From a virus: 37,248 nucleotides of DNA. The notes beneath the pieces are model-generated. The model had not been told where the DNA came from and searched no databases. It saw only the letters and a list, made by a program, of their open reading frames with translations. Positions 1 through 5,875 of the stretch are shown here, one piece after another (the stretch's first letter is position 1; each line of letters opens with the position of its first letter). A program made the translations under genes and the position numbers. The DNA lies in the IMG/VR virus record IMGVR_UViG_3300022821_000061, positions 1-37,248 of that record; one strand, 5' to 3'.

Positions 1-123
1 GACCTTGGCGTTATGGAAATCATCACAGACCTCCCACAAGAGGCTGTGGTCTACATCAAAGAGAACACTGACGATGATACTCGCAAGTTCATACAAGCCT
101 GCACAGAGGCTCAGGCGGCGTGA
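1..123 (+). CDS. 3' end of an unidentified early gene (partial)
   Basis: The frame is open from the first base of the window and ends at TGA 121-123, giving the last 40 residues of a protein that begins outside the window. The visible tail is acidic and probably helical (TDLPQEAVVYIKENTDDD, ending TEAQAA). No family is recognisable from so short a piece. Its stop overlaps the GTG start of the next small gene, which suggests translational coupling in an early or replication-type operon ahead of the resolvase gene. It is real coding sequence judging by the overlap pattern, but its function is unknown. Confidence 0.55.
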   Translation, partial: DLGVMEIITDLPQEAVVYIKENTDDDTRKFIQACTEAQAA

Positions 124-272
124 GAGGGGCGTCTATCAATTTGCCGCCGTACCTTTGTGAGATATGCGGCAAGCCTAGAAGGTCGCGACAAGGATCAAAA
201 CACGAAAGGTGTTCACAGATTTTGCAACAGATAAGGAGGCGAAATGAGAGTAAGCGCAATGGTAGACGGTGA
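120..272 (+). CDS. small zinc-finger-like phage protein
   Basis: A 50-residue protein with a GTG start that overlaps the upstream stop codon. It contains C13-x2-C16 (CEICGKP) and H28-x2-C31 (HERC), a CxxC...HxxC spacing expected of a small zinc-binding treble-clef-like knuckle. The tail is very basic (QQIRRR, then KRNGRR), which suits nucleic-acid binding. Small proteins of this type are common in the early or recombination regions of tailed phages next to NinG- or RusA-like genes. The C-terminus overlaps the start of the next gene in another frame. The zinc site is inferred from residue spacing only. The GTG start is the weakest part of the call. Confidence 0.55.
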   Translation: MRGASINLPPYLCEICGKPRRSRQGSKHERCSQILQQIRRRNESKRNGRR

Positions 273-426
273 GCTAATGGGCTTCGAGGGTGATGCGGCG
301 AAGGTGATTAAAGCCAGAGACGATGAAATAGGCGTACTGAGGCATGTTATTGAGGCTCTTGAGGTTGACGGCCCCCTACCCTTTGATGCCGATGTGATGG
401 CCGCGATTATGGAGACTGGTGTATGA
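244..426 (+). CDS. hypothetical 60-aa protein
   Basis: A 60-residue acidic protein with an ATG preceded by a strong Shine-Dalgarno (AAGGAGG, 5 nt upstream). It shows a helical middle (AAKVIKARDDEIGVLRHVIE) and a short acidic C-terminal part. No domain is recognised. It overlaps the end of the zinc-finger gene by 29 nt in a different frame, and its TGA overlaps the ATG of the resolvase gene (ATGA), so it sits in a compact operon and its translation is probably coupled to RusA. Function unknown. Confidence 0.6.
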   Translation: MRVSAMVDGELMGFEGDAAKVIKARDDEIGVLRHVIEALEVDGPLPFDADVMAAIMETGV

Positions 427-779
427 ATATTGTACTTCCCTACCCACCAAAAGAGCTTAATCCTAATTTTAAAATTCACAGAGCAAGGAAGGCCAAGTTT
501 GTTAAAAGCTATCGAAATGACTGCTTTTACATTACTAAACTGGCCATGGCATGTAAGCCCAACCCTTTCATGGGAAACATTACTTTAAAGCTCGTATTTC
601 ACCCCGCCGATCACAGAAAAAGGGACGACGACAACATGATAAGCGCATTCAAAGCGGGTAGGGATGGCATAGCCTTGGCGCTGAAAATTGACGACAACAT
701 TTTCAAGGTTGAGCCTAGTGTTGGGGCTCCAATAAAAGGCGGCAAAGTGTTGGTCACATTGTCGTCAAGAGAGCAGTAG
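423..779 (+). CDS. rusA: RusA-family Holliday junction resolvase
   Basis: A 118-residue protein, the usual length of RusA-family endodeoxyribonucleases, which cut four-way DNA junctions as dimers. The N-terminal signature PPKELNPN (residues 8-15) matches the family's P-P-x-x-x-x-N pattern. The catalytic acidic cluster R-D-x-D-N lies at residues 67-71 (D68, D70), followed by a third acidic site at D90/D91 in KIDDNIF, so all expected carboxylates are present. In phages this enzyme resolves recombination or replication branches before packaging, which fits its position upstream of the terminase genes. The start is an ATGA overlap with the previous gene and needs no separate ribosome site. Confidence 0.88.
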   Translation: MNIVLPYPPKELNPNFKIHRARKAKFVKSYRNDCFYITKLAMACKPNPFMGNITLKLVFHPADHRKRDDDNMISAFKAGRDGIALALKIDDNIFKVEPSVGAPIKGGKVLVTLSSREQ

Positions 780-856
780 ATTCCCTTACATAACAAGAGC
801 ATAATAGATTTTTAATAATTGTTTAATTTCTTGAAAAACATATACCGAGAACAGTA

Positions 857-1372
857 ATGACGCCAAATACTTTACACAGTTTTCTGCTTCCTGCTTGCAA
901 GCCATTGTTCCCAGAACACCTGATGGACTCTAATGCCCAGGCCATGATTTTGGCTATCGGTCTACAGGAGTCAGACTTAAAGCATAGACAGCAGCTGATT
1001 GGCCGCAATAGAAACTGGTGGCAGTCTATTAATGGGCCGGCAACTAGCTTTTGGCAGTTTGAAAAAATAGGCATAAAGGGAGTTATTGAGCATCGCACAG
1101 CGGGACCAATGTTTAAGACAGTTTGCGACCTTCTTGGCTACCCTACTGACGTTGATGTAATCCACAAGGCTATTATCAATAACGATATATTGGCTGTTGC
1201 CCTGGCCCGCTGTCTTTTGTGGACGGTTCCAGAAAAATTGCCCGGCGTTGGTGAGGCAGCAAAAGCCTGGGATCAATATTTGTCAGCGTGGCGTCCGGGA
1301 AAGCCTAGCCCAGTTCGATGGGAAGAGCGCTACATAAAGGCTTGGGATATTGTTAATAGGGTTAAGGGGTAA
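857..1372 (+). CDS. putative lytic transglycosylase-like endolysin
   Basis: A 171-residue soluble protein. The segment AIGLQESDL (residues 33-41), then a long GPATSFWQFE stretch and a run of hydrophobic helices, looks like the lysozyme or soluble lytic transglycosylase fold, in which a glutamate in an E-S motif is catalytic (here E39, S40). Phages often carry proteins with this GLQES...GPA.sFWQFE pattern in lysis cassettes. No signal peptide is seen, so export would need a holin. The gene follows a 77-nt AT-rich gap and is followed at once by a DUF1353-like gene and a tiny lipoprotein, which supports a lysis role. Enzyme activity is inferred from a weak motif match; an internal virion muralytic protein is an alternative. 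Confidence 0.55.
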   Translation: MTPNTLHSFLLPACKPLFPEHLMDSNAQAMILAIGLQESDLKHRQQLIGRNRNWWQSINGPATSFWQFEKIGIKGVIEHRTAGPMFKTVCDLLGYPTDVDVIHKAIINNDILAVALARCLLWTVPEKLPGVGEAAKAWDQYLSAWRPGKPSPVRWEERYIKAWDIVNRVKG

Positions 1373-1373
1373 C

Positions 1374-1856
1374 ATGATACCTACTACAAGACTTCATTCT
1401 AGGCGCGTAAAACACCAAGTAACAGTAGAGTTCGTCTATAAACTTGAGTACGAGTATGGCCTTGTAGAAGATTTCCACCATCCGTTGGGATATTACTCAG
1501 TTGTTTGGTGGAAGGGCTCTTGGTATGTGATCGCCCATATTGGCTGCGCTTGGGATGGCGCCACCTTGTATCCTGATTATGCTTGGATGATGGTCCCTAG
1601 CCTTGTCCACGATATTCTTTTGTGGCTTACGGGAAGAGGCATTATTCGAGAAATATACAATGATGTTATTGATCTCGAGTTGTACCTAGCAATCATCAAC
1701 GGCAAGGAGCCTATACCCTGGAGGCAGGGCGGTAACAGCAAGATTGTCAGAAAAATAAGGGCGAGCATTGTTCTTAGAGGTGTCAATACTGCAGATACTA
1801 AGGCTATGACCGGCAAAGACATTGTTGATATTGAGGTTGGGAGCTATTTAGCATGA
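1374..1856 (+). CDS. DUF1353-like protein
   Basis: A 160-residue protein. I chose ATG 1374 because it has AAGGGG just upstream; a longer reading from TTG 1350 lacks a ribosome site and runs deeper into the previous gene. The core GCAWDGATLYPDYAW and then PSLVHDILLWL corresponds to the WDGAS.P...W and HD.LY signatures of DUF1353-type phage proteins, which often sit in lysis or tail regions and may bind metal or peptidoglycan. The middle is rich in Trp and Tyr. The stop overlaps the start of the lipoprotein gene (ATGA). Biochemical function is unknown for the family. Confidence 0.65.
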   Translation: MIPTTRLHSRRVKHQVTVEFVYKLEYEYGLVEDFHHPLGYYSVVWWKGSWYVIAHIGCAWDGATLYPDYAWMMVPSLVHDILLWLTGRGIIREIYNDVIDLELYLAIINGKEPIPWRQGGNSKIVRKIRASIVLRGVNTADTKAMTGKDIVDIEVGSYLA

Positions 1857-1951
1857 AGATAATAATTCTAATTTTAGCTGCCCTATACTTGTTTGGCTGC
1901 ACTACGGTATCGGTTAGCCGTGGTGCCCTCTTAAATGGGAGCGTCAAGTAA
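1853..1951 (+). CDS. tiny lipoprotein (possible outer-membrane spanin)
   Basis: A 32-residue peptide: a charged start (MK), a hydrophobic stretch IIILILAALYLF and then the lipobox L-F-G-C with the lipidation cysteine at position 16. Only 16 residues would remain after processing (CTTVSV through GSVK). It overlaps the DUF1353-like gene by ATGA and the next gene by 17 nt. A short lipoprotein next to a putative endolysin suggests an Rz1-like outer-membrane spanin subunit, but no inner-membrane Rz partner is adjacent; the TM and coiled-coil protein at 20042 is the only candidate in the window. The lipobox is clear; the role is inferred. Confidence 0.55.
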   Translation: MKIIILILAALYLFGCTTVSVSRGALLNGSVK

Positions 1952-2567
1952 CAACATTACCGGTGATCGCCTTGTGTCGCGCGCTCCCAACAAGGCATAC
2001 CGGGATAACTTTGATAAAATATTCAGGAGAATAGATATGTCAGCAGAAACAGGAAGGTCATTACCGCGATACCAATCCCACAAGAAAGTCTGGGCGCTGA
2101 AGATTAAGGAAATAATCCCGCCTCAAATCGGAGATCCCAAAACCAAAATTGTTCCTGTGGATAGCTCTTATGCGTTAATAGGAGTAGATGCCGAGTATAT
2201 GGCTAAGCACAAACCTCAGCCCGGCGGCTACTATGTTGTTTATGAAGGCGGGTATAAGTCTTACTCCCCGGCAGATGCTTTCGAGGCCGGCAACACCCTG
2301 ATTCATGAGCTTGGCGCCAATAAATCTTTACTGCCTGAAATAGGCTCGGTCGGGTTTTTAAGATTGCCTGAAGTTTTGAAAATAATCCCCGTATCTAAAA
2401 GCAGCTGGTGGGCGGGCGTACAATCAGGTCAATACCCTAAATCTTATAAAATCGGGCCGCGCACAACCGGATGGCTCCGCTCCGAAATATTTTATCTAGT
2501 TAAAACGCTTTCTACTTCTGAAACCTATTTTAACGGTACTGATACCCAGACTGAAGTTGGCGGCTAA
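1935..2567 (+). CDS. AlpA-type DNA-binding domain fused to phage small-protein modules
   Basis: A 210-residue protein with three recognisable pieces. Residues about 1-33 (SRAPNKAYRDNFDKIFRR) look like a tiny phage protein usually encoded alone. Residues about 43-130 (PRYQSHKKVWALKIKEI, then a GGYYVVYEGGYKSYSPADAFEAG stretch) match a common phage protein of unknown function. Residues about 138-197 (FLRLPEVLKIIPVSKSSWW, then KIGPRTTGW) form an AlpA/MerR-like winged helix found in phage regulators. ATG 1935 has no clear Shine-Dalgarno and depends on overlap coupling. ATG 2037 has AGGAGA 6-8 nt upstream and would give a 176-aa protein lacking the first module. The AlpA part implies a transcriptional role, possibly on the packaging promoter downstream. 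Confidence 0.68.
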   Translation: MGASSNNITGDRLVSRAPNKAYRDNFDKIFRRIDMSAETGRSLPRYQSHKKVWALKIKEIIPPQIGDPKTKIVPVDSSYALIGVDAEYMAKHKPQPGGYYVVYEGGYKSYSPADAFEAGNTLIHELGANKSLLPEIGSVGFLRLPEVLKIIPVSKSSWWAGVQSGQYPKSYKIGPRTTGWLRSEIFYLVKTLSTSETYFNGTDTQTEVGG

Positions 2568-2623
2568 AGATCAACAAAGTTACGGCGATCCTTTAATTCG
2601 CTCTCACTGTAGGAGTTAAGACC

Positions 2624-2674
2624 ATGCCAGGAAAGGGCGGAAAGAAGAAAGTTAAAAAGCCATACGGCAAGTAA
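2624..2674 (+). CDS. 16-aa lysine/glycine-rich phage micropeptide
   Basis: ATG preceded by AGGAG at 2611-2615, encoding MPGKGGKKKVKKPYGK and a TAA. Nearly half of the residues are lysine and there is no acidic residue. Very short basic peptides of this MPGKG/KKK style recur just upstream of structural genes in phages, where they may be nucleic-acid-bound virion or regulatory peptides. The good ribosome site and composition argue for real translation, while the tiny size argues for caution. No function can be assigned. Confidence 0.45.
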   Translation: MPGKGGKKKVKKPYGK

Positions 2675-2713
2675 TCATGTTAGTTAATTTAATCGACTAG
2701 GAGCTAGAACCCT

Positions 2714-2998
2714 ATGAGTATTCAAAATGCAGACAAAGAAGCAGCATTGATCCCAGAGATCCCAGAGGTCCCAGAGGTCACAGAGGCCAGCGTTAAGAAG
2801 GAAGTGCTGGAAAACATTAATAAATTGACAAAAAGGGCTGGTCAGCAACGTACAAACTCTATTTCAGCACAGCAGCTTGGGCAAGCGGCATCAAATCTAG
2901 CCCAGGTGTATTGTATGCTGGATAGCTGTGGCGATGGAGGGAACGGTGAGCTTGGCTATGCTGAAGATGTGGTTTTTCCTCAGGTATACGCATCATAA
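2714..2998 (+). CDS. hypothetical 94-aa protein
   Basis: A 94-residue acidic protein with ATG after TAGGAGC. The N-terminus has a short PE/PV repeat (IPEIPEVPEVTEA), then a basic helical stretch (KKEVLENINKLTKRA) and a possible helix ISAQQLGQAASNLAQVY. It is the last rightward gene before the promoter repeat and the leftward insert. No family recognised. The proline-glutamate linker followed by helices would suit an adaptor or a small virion protein, but that is only a guess. Confidence 0.6.
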   Translation: MSIQNADKEAALIPEIPEVPEVTEASVKKEVLENINKLTKRAGQQRTNSISAQQLGQAASNLAQVYCMLDSCGDGGNGELGYAEDVVFPQVYAS

Positions 2999-3046
2999 GC
3001 GGTAGTCTCGCCGTGGCGAAAAGAGACACATAGCGCCAAGGTTTCT

Positions 3047-3095
3047 GATAGTAGTGATTACTGGCAGTTTCCTTGGTGTTATTATTTATGAGCGT
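3047..3095 (+). repeat. 49-bp promoter-like repeat, copy A
   Basis: This copy matches 3719-3767 at 41 of 49 positions (counted by eye). Both contain the exact core AGTGATTACTGGCAG and an extended -10 element: TG at 3077-3078, one base, then TATTAT at 3080-3085. Copy A points right but has no rightward gene after it. It faces the 3' end of the leftward gene at 3137-3325, so if active it would make antisense RNA across that insert or be a relic of the original terS promoter. Confidence 0.7.
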
Positions 3096-3105
3096 CAATG
3101 CTGGC

Positions 3106-3124
3106 GGGCCATTGTTAAAGGCCC
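3106..3124. terminator. hairpin between convergent transcripts
   Basis: A perfect 5-bp GC stem (GGGCC / GGCCC) with a 9-nt AT-rich loop lies 12 nt past the stop of the leftward gene and just after promoter copy A. Neither side has a real T tract, so it is at best a weak bidirectional terminator. Confidence 0.28.
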
Positions 3125-3136
3125 ATTAAGTGCCCT

Positions 3137-3325
3137 TTAAATACCCATTAAAGCCTTTTCGACGGCCTTTAAATGCCACTGCGAGGCAGACACCCCCAAC
3201 TTGTCAGCTTCTTTATCAGCGGCATCCTTTATAGATTGAGGCGCTCTAAACGCAATCCGCGCACGTAAAGCCTCGTCGCCCTTGAGTGCGTTCTTTTTGC
3301 CTGTGTTGCCGTGGGGTTTGTTCAT
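3137..3325 (-). CDS. ribbon-helix-helix DNA-binding protein
   Basis: A 62-residue protein on the minus strand with AAAGGA upstream of its ATG. A basic N-terminal arm (NKPHGNTGKKNALKG) precedes a strand RARIAFRAP (residues about 22-30), helix A (SIKDAADKEADKLGV) and, after a short turn, helix B (SASQWHLKAVEKAL). This is the MetJ/Arc ribbon-helix-helix pattern used by phage repressors and antitoxins. It is the second gene of a two-gene leftward unit set among rightward late genes. Nearby inverted repeats at 3374-3397 and 3672-3684 are possible operators. It may autoregulate the insert or repress the adjacent late promoter. The target is inferred. Confidence 0.72.
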   Translation of the reverse strand: MNKPHGNTGKKNALKGDEALRARIAFRAPQSIKDAADKEADKLGVSASQWHLKAVEKALMGI

Positions 3326-3373
3326 GCTGCGTCCTTTGCCCCTTTCGGGGCTGGTTGTTTAAGTTTTACCATT

Positions 3374-3397
3374 GATTGCACTCAGGGGAATGCAATC
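3374..3397. promoter_or_regulatory. inverted repeat upstream of the RHH gene
   Basis: GATTGCA (3374-3380) and TGCAATC (3391-3397) form a perfect 7-bp inverted repeat around a 10-nt centre, placed between the two leftward genes. There is no T tract on either strand, so an operator for the ribbon-helix-helix protein, or an mRNA hairpin between the genes, is more likely than a terminator. Its half-site (TTGCA) also occurs in the palindrome at 3672-3684. Confidence 0.4.
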
Positions 3398-3407
3398 TAG
3401 TTAAAAC

Positions 3408-3605
3408 CTATAGCGGATATTCTGGGTTCAGTTTTGCGGCCAGCGCCAAGTTTATCTCGTTGCGCCACTGTGTTGGAGTGATTCCCCATGTTTTGCAGTC
3501 TGTTTTATCAGCAGACCGTGAAGCAAGTGCCTCCTGCAATTCGGTAACCGAATTATCGTTGTAACATGCCTCGGAAAATGTGCCAGATTCGATATATGTT
3601 TTCAT
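3408..3605 (-). CDS. hypothetical 65-aa protein, first gene of the leftward insert
   Basis: A 65-residue protein whose ATG is preceded by AAAAAGGA. It has a polar N-terminus with two cysteines in the protein (C14 and C37), a central helix TELQEALASRSADKTD, then GITPTQWRNEINLALAAKL, a Trp-containing helix. No enzyme motif or signal peptide is visible. It is transcribed leftward with the ribbon-helix-helix gene 82 nt downstream, and a promoter-like pair lies about 50 nt upstream. The pairing could be toxin-antitoxin, a superinfection-exclusion moron or a lysogeny regulator, and the sequence does not decide between them. Confidence 0.6.
   Translation of the reverse strand: MKTYIESGTFSEACYNDNSVTELQEALASRSADKTDCKTWGITPTQWRNEINLALAAKLNPEYPL
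3504..3524 (-). repeat. repeated hairpin motif, copy inside the 65-aa gene
   Basis: The plus-strand block ending GACCGTGAAGC is nearly the same as 3632-3651 (18 of 21 columns with a one-base gap). It overlaps the inverted repeat GTCTG (3498-3502) / CAGAC (3512-3516). A second copy in the 5' leader of the same mRNA suggests a duplicated protein-binding hairpin or operator. Confidence 0.35.
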
Positions 3606-3631
3606 GGTCTTGTTCCTTTTTGGCGGTCCGC

Positions 3632-3651
3632 TTTATTGCTGACCGTGAAGC
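3632..3651 (-). repeat. repeated hairpin motif, copy in the 5' leader
   Basis: This is the second copy of the GACCGTGAAGC block. Together with GGTC (3625-3628) and GACC (3641-3644) it can form a hairpin in the leader of the leftward mRNA, just before the ribosome site of the 65-aa gene. That is a position suited to translational control. Confidence 0.35.
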
Positions 3652-3652
3652 T

Positions 3653-3680
3653 ATATTACGCCCTTATTTGTATTGTGCAA
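3653..3680 (-). promoter_or_regulatory. candidate leftward promoter of the two-gene insert
   Basis: Read on the minus strand, TTGCAC (3675-3680) and TAATAT (3653-3658) are separated by 16 nt, a plausible sigma-70 pair. It would start transcription about 40 nt before the 65-aa gene. The -35 box lies inside the palindrome at 3672-3684, so a repressor bound there would block it. Neither hexamer is perfect. Confidence 0.42.
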
Positions 3681-3684
3681 CAAT
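3672..3684. promoter_or_regulatory. palindromic operator candidate
   Basis: ATTGT-GCA-ACAAT is a perfect 5-bp inverted repeat around three bases. It overlaps the -35 region of the leftward promoter and lies 35 nt before the rightward promoter repeat. This fits autorepression by the ribbon-helix-helix protein, with a possible effect on the rightward late promoter. Confidence 0.42.
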
Positions 3685-3718
3685 TAATTTCAGATAATAG
3701 AGAAATAAATGAAACTAA

Positions 3719-3767
3719 GACAGCAGTGATTACTGGCAGCTGCTTTGGTGCTATTATTTATTAGTGT
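3719..3767 (+). promoter_or_regulatory. probable late promoter before terS (repeat copy B)
   Basis: An extended -10 element (TG 3749-3750, one base, TATTAT 3752-3757) lies 30 nt upstream of the terS ATG, with a poor -35 (TTACTG, 3730-3735) 16 nt upstream of TATTAT. The 49-bp block is repeated at 3047-3095. Conservation of the core AGTGATTACTGGCAG upstream of the -10 suggests binding of an activator in place of a -35, as in phage late promoters. The next gene in the rightward direction is terS, so this is the best candidate start for the packaging and head operon. Confidence 0.55.
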
Positions 3768-3787
3768 TTAAATAAATTGGTGAAATA

Positions 3788-4504
3788 ATGTCAATTATGG
3801 ATGAGTTAGACAGGCTTAAGGGTAAGGCTCCCGCCAAGAAGAAAACAGCTAAGCCTAAAATTACAGTGAAGAGAGTTATAGTTAAGGCCAAAAAGCAACC
3901 GGTGGGGGAGAAGACCCCAGTAAAGCCAGGGCCTAGTACGCCCAAAAAAACCGTTGTTGTGCCTGTTCCCGCAAAAAACAAAGCTCAGACTAAGAAAAAA
4001 CAGCCAGTCAAAGAAGAAGAGCCCAATGTTGGGTTTAGATTCCCTAAAGGGAACAAATACTGGCTATCTCGCAGCAAACACGGCGTGGATGGGAAGTGGA
4101 CCGATCCCAATAAGTTTCTCACTGACTGTGTATCCTATTTTGAGTGGCTGGAAGAGAACCCACTACAAGAGGCAAAAGCCTTTGCATATCAAGGGACCGT
4201 GGCTAAGACTGACCTGCCTAAACTACAGGCTCCAACTATTGAAAACCTGTGTACTCATCTAGGTATTACCTATCAAACATGGCTTAATTACAAGATACGA
4301 GGCCCAGATTTCCTTGAGGTCATTACGTATGTTGAACAAGTAATTAGAGGTAGAAAGTTTGTCGGTGCGGCTGCTGACCTATTTAATGCCACTATTATCT
4401 CTAGGGATCTAGGCTTAGCCGATAAGACTGAGCACACAGGGGCTGGGGGCGGTCCCATTCAAACCATTACGAGAACAATAGTGAGGCCGGGCGATGATAT
4501 TTGA
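3788..4504 (+). CDS. terS: terminase small subunit
   Basis: A 238-residue protein. The first 80 residues are low-complexity and rich in Lys/Pro/Ala (KAPAKKKTAKPK and similar), a flexible basic DNA-binding tail. The folded part contains a helix-turn-helix (ENLCTHLGITYQTWLNY, about residues 154-170) and a C-terminal motif LFNATIISRDLGLADK, which closely resembles the NA.IIARDLGLAD motif of P22 gp3-type small terminases that recognise the packaging site and regulate TerL. It lies 18 nt before terL, the normal arrangement. The ribosome site is weak (GGTGA). The long basic N-terminal extension is unusual and may strengthen DNA binding. Confidence 0.82.
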   Translation: MSIMDELDRLKGKAPAKKKTAKPKITVKRVIVKAKKQPVGEKTPVKPGPSTPKKTVVVPVPAKNKAQTKKKQPVKEEEPNVGFRFPKGNKYWLSRSKHGVDGKWTDPNKFLTDCVSYFEWLEENPLQEAKAFAYQGTVAKTDLPKLQAPTIENLCTHLGITYQTWLNYKIRGPDFLEVITYVEQVIRGRKFVGAAADLFNATIISRDLGLADKTEHTGAGGGPIQTITRTIVRPGDDI

Positions 4505-4522
4505 TGCCGGAGAGCAGTACAC

Positions 4523-5848
4523 ATGAGCTCACTTGTCATACCTACTGCTGAAGTGTTTACGCCGTTACTGGATCCGGCAAGATATAAAGGGGCCTATGGC
4601 GGTCGTGGATCGGCAAAATCACACTTCTTTGCAGGGCTTGGTGTTGAGGATGCGCTTAGGTTCCCGGGTGATGCAGGAGAAGGTCTAAGATTACTTTGTG
4701 TGCGCGAGATACAGAAAAGCCTACAACAATCAGCAAAAAAGCTATTAGAGACAAAAATTGCATCTTTTGGGCTGGGTGAGAAAGACGGTTTCAAGATATT
4801 CAAAGATGTTATTCAACTGCCTGGTGATGGCGTTGCTATATTTCAGGGAATGCAGGATCACACTGCTGAATCGGTCAAGTCGCTCGAGGGCTTTCATAGA
4901 GCTTGGGGGGAAGAATCTCAGACAATGACACAGCACTCACTTAATCTACTTCGACCAACAATACGCTGGGAAAACATAGACAAAGCCATGGCGTCGGAAC
5001 TGTGGTTTTCTTGGAACCCAAGAAGAAAAATGGATGCAGTAGATAAAATGCTTAGGCAGGGCAGTCCGACTAACACAGTCTGTGTGCGCTCCAACTGGTC
5101 CGACAATCCATGGTTTCCGGGAGTTTTGGAGCAGGAGCGGCTAGATTGCCTGCGTGACGACCCTGATCAGTATGACAATATCTGGGATGGTGGCTACGTT
5201 AGCATCATGGTAGGCGCCTACTTTGCCAAGCATATTAAAGCTGCCACTGAAAGTGGTCGCATTGGTCGCGTTGGTGAAGATCCGCTAATGGATCACAAGA
5301 TATTTTGTGACCTCGGCGGCACTGGCGCTAAGTCGGACGCCTTTGCTATGTGGGCCGCACAATTCATCAATCGAGAGATTAGGGTGACAAATTACTACGA
5401 GGCTCAAGGACAAGACCTTGCTACCCATATCAATTGGCTTAAGGCTGAGGGCTATATGCCCCACAACACTACCATTTACTTGCCCCATGATGGTGAAACT
5501 AATGACAGGGTTTTTGATGTATCGTTTGAATCTGCCTTTATTTCTGCTGGATACAGTGTCATTGTCATACCAAATCAGGGCAAAGGCGCTGCTTCAGCAC
5601 GTATTGAGGCGGGTCGACGCTTATTTCCTATTATCTGGTTTGATAAAGCTAAGTGCCAGGGCGGGCTAGATGCGCTGGGCTGGTATCACGAAAAGAAGGA
5701 TGAGAAGCGAGATATTGGTCTGGGACCGGATCACGACTGGTCAAGTCACGGCGCGGATGCTTTTGGTCTAATGTGCGTTGCTTATGAGGAACCACGACAA
5801 AACAAAAAAAGAAAGGTAGAATCTGCGATAAATCACATGGGCTCGTAA
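4523..5848 (+). CDS. terL: terminase large subunit (packaging ATPase and nuclease)
   Basis: A 441-residue packaging motor. Walker A is GGRGSAKS (residues 26-33), typical of Terminase_3/PBSX-type TerL. The Walker B and catalytic-carboxylate region is FHRAWGEES (about 124-132, E130/E131). The C-terminal RNase-H-like nuclease is shown by CDLGGTGAKSDAF (about 259-271, first metal-binding Asp), PHDGE (about 320-324) and the final GADAFGLM (about 411-418). It hydrolyses ATP to pump DNA through the portal and cuts concatemers. It follows terS directly and precedes the head genes. No key residue appears to be missing. Confidence 0.93.
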   Translation: MSSLVIPTAEVFTPLLDPARYKGAYGGRGSAKSHFFAGLGVEDALRFPGDAGEGLRLLCVREIQKSLQQSAKKLLETKIASFGLGEKDGFKIFKDVIQLPGDGVAIFQGMQDHTAESVKSLEGFHRAWGEESQTMTQHSLNLLRPTIRWENIDKAMASELWFSWNPRRKMDAVDKMLRQGSPTNTVCVRSNWSDNPWFPGVLEQERLDCLRDDPDQYDNIWDGGYVSIMVGAYFAKHIKAATESGRIGRVGEDPLMDHKIFCDLGGTGAKSDAFAMWAAQFINREIRVTNYYEAQGQDLATHINWLKAEGYMPHNTTIYLPHDGETNDRVFDVSFESAFISAGYSVIVIPNQGKGAASARIEAGRRLFPIIWFDKAKCQGGLDALGWYHEKKDEKRDIGLGPDHDWSSHGADAFGLMCVAYEEPRQNKKRKVESAINHMGS

Positions 5849-5875
5849 TGCCCGAATTCCTAACGGAGCTGTACT

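Noticed and set aside
1350-1373. TTG-start extension of the DUF1353-like gene
   Set aside because: ATG 1374 has a ribosome site (AAGGGG) and the longer form only adds overlap with the upstream gene.
3376-3564. Rightward 62-aa frame opposite the 65-aa gene
   Set aside because: It is antisense to a gene with a good ribosome site and promoter candidate, and has neither itself.
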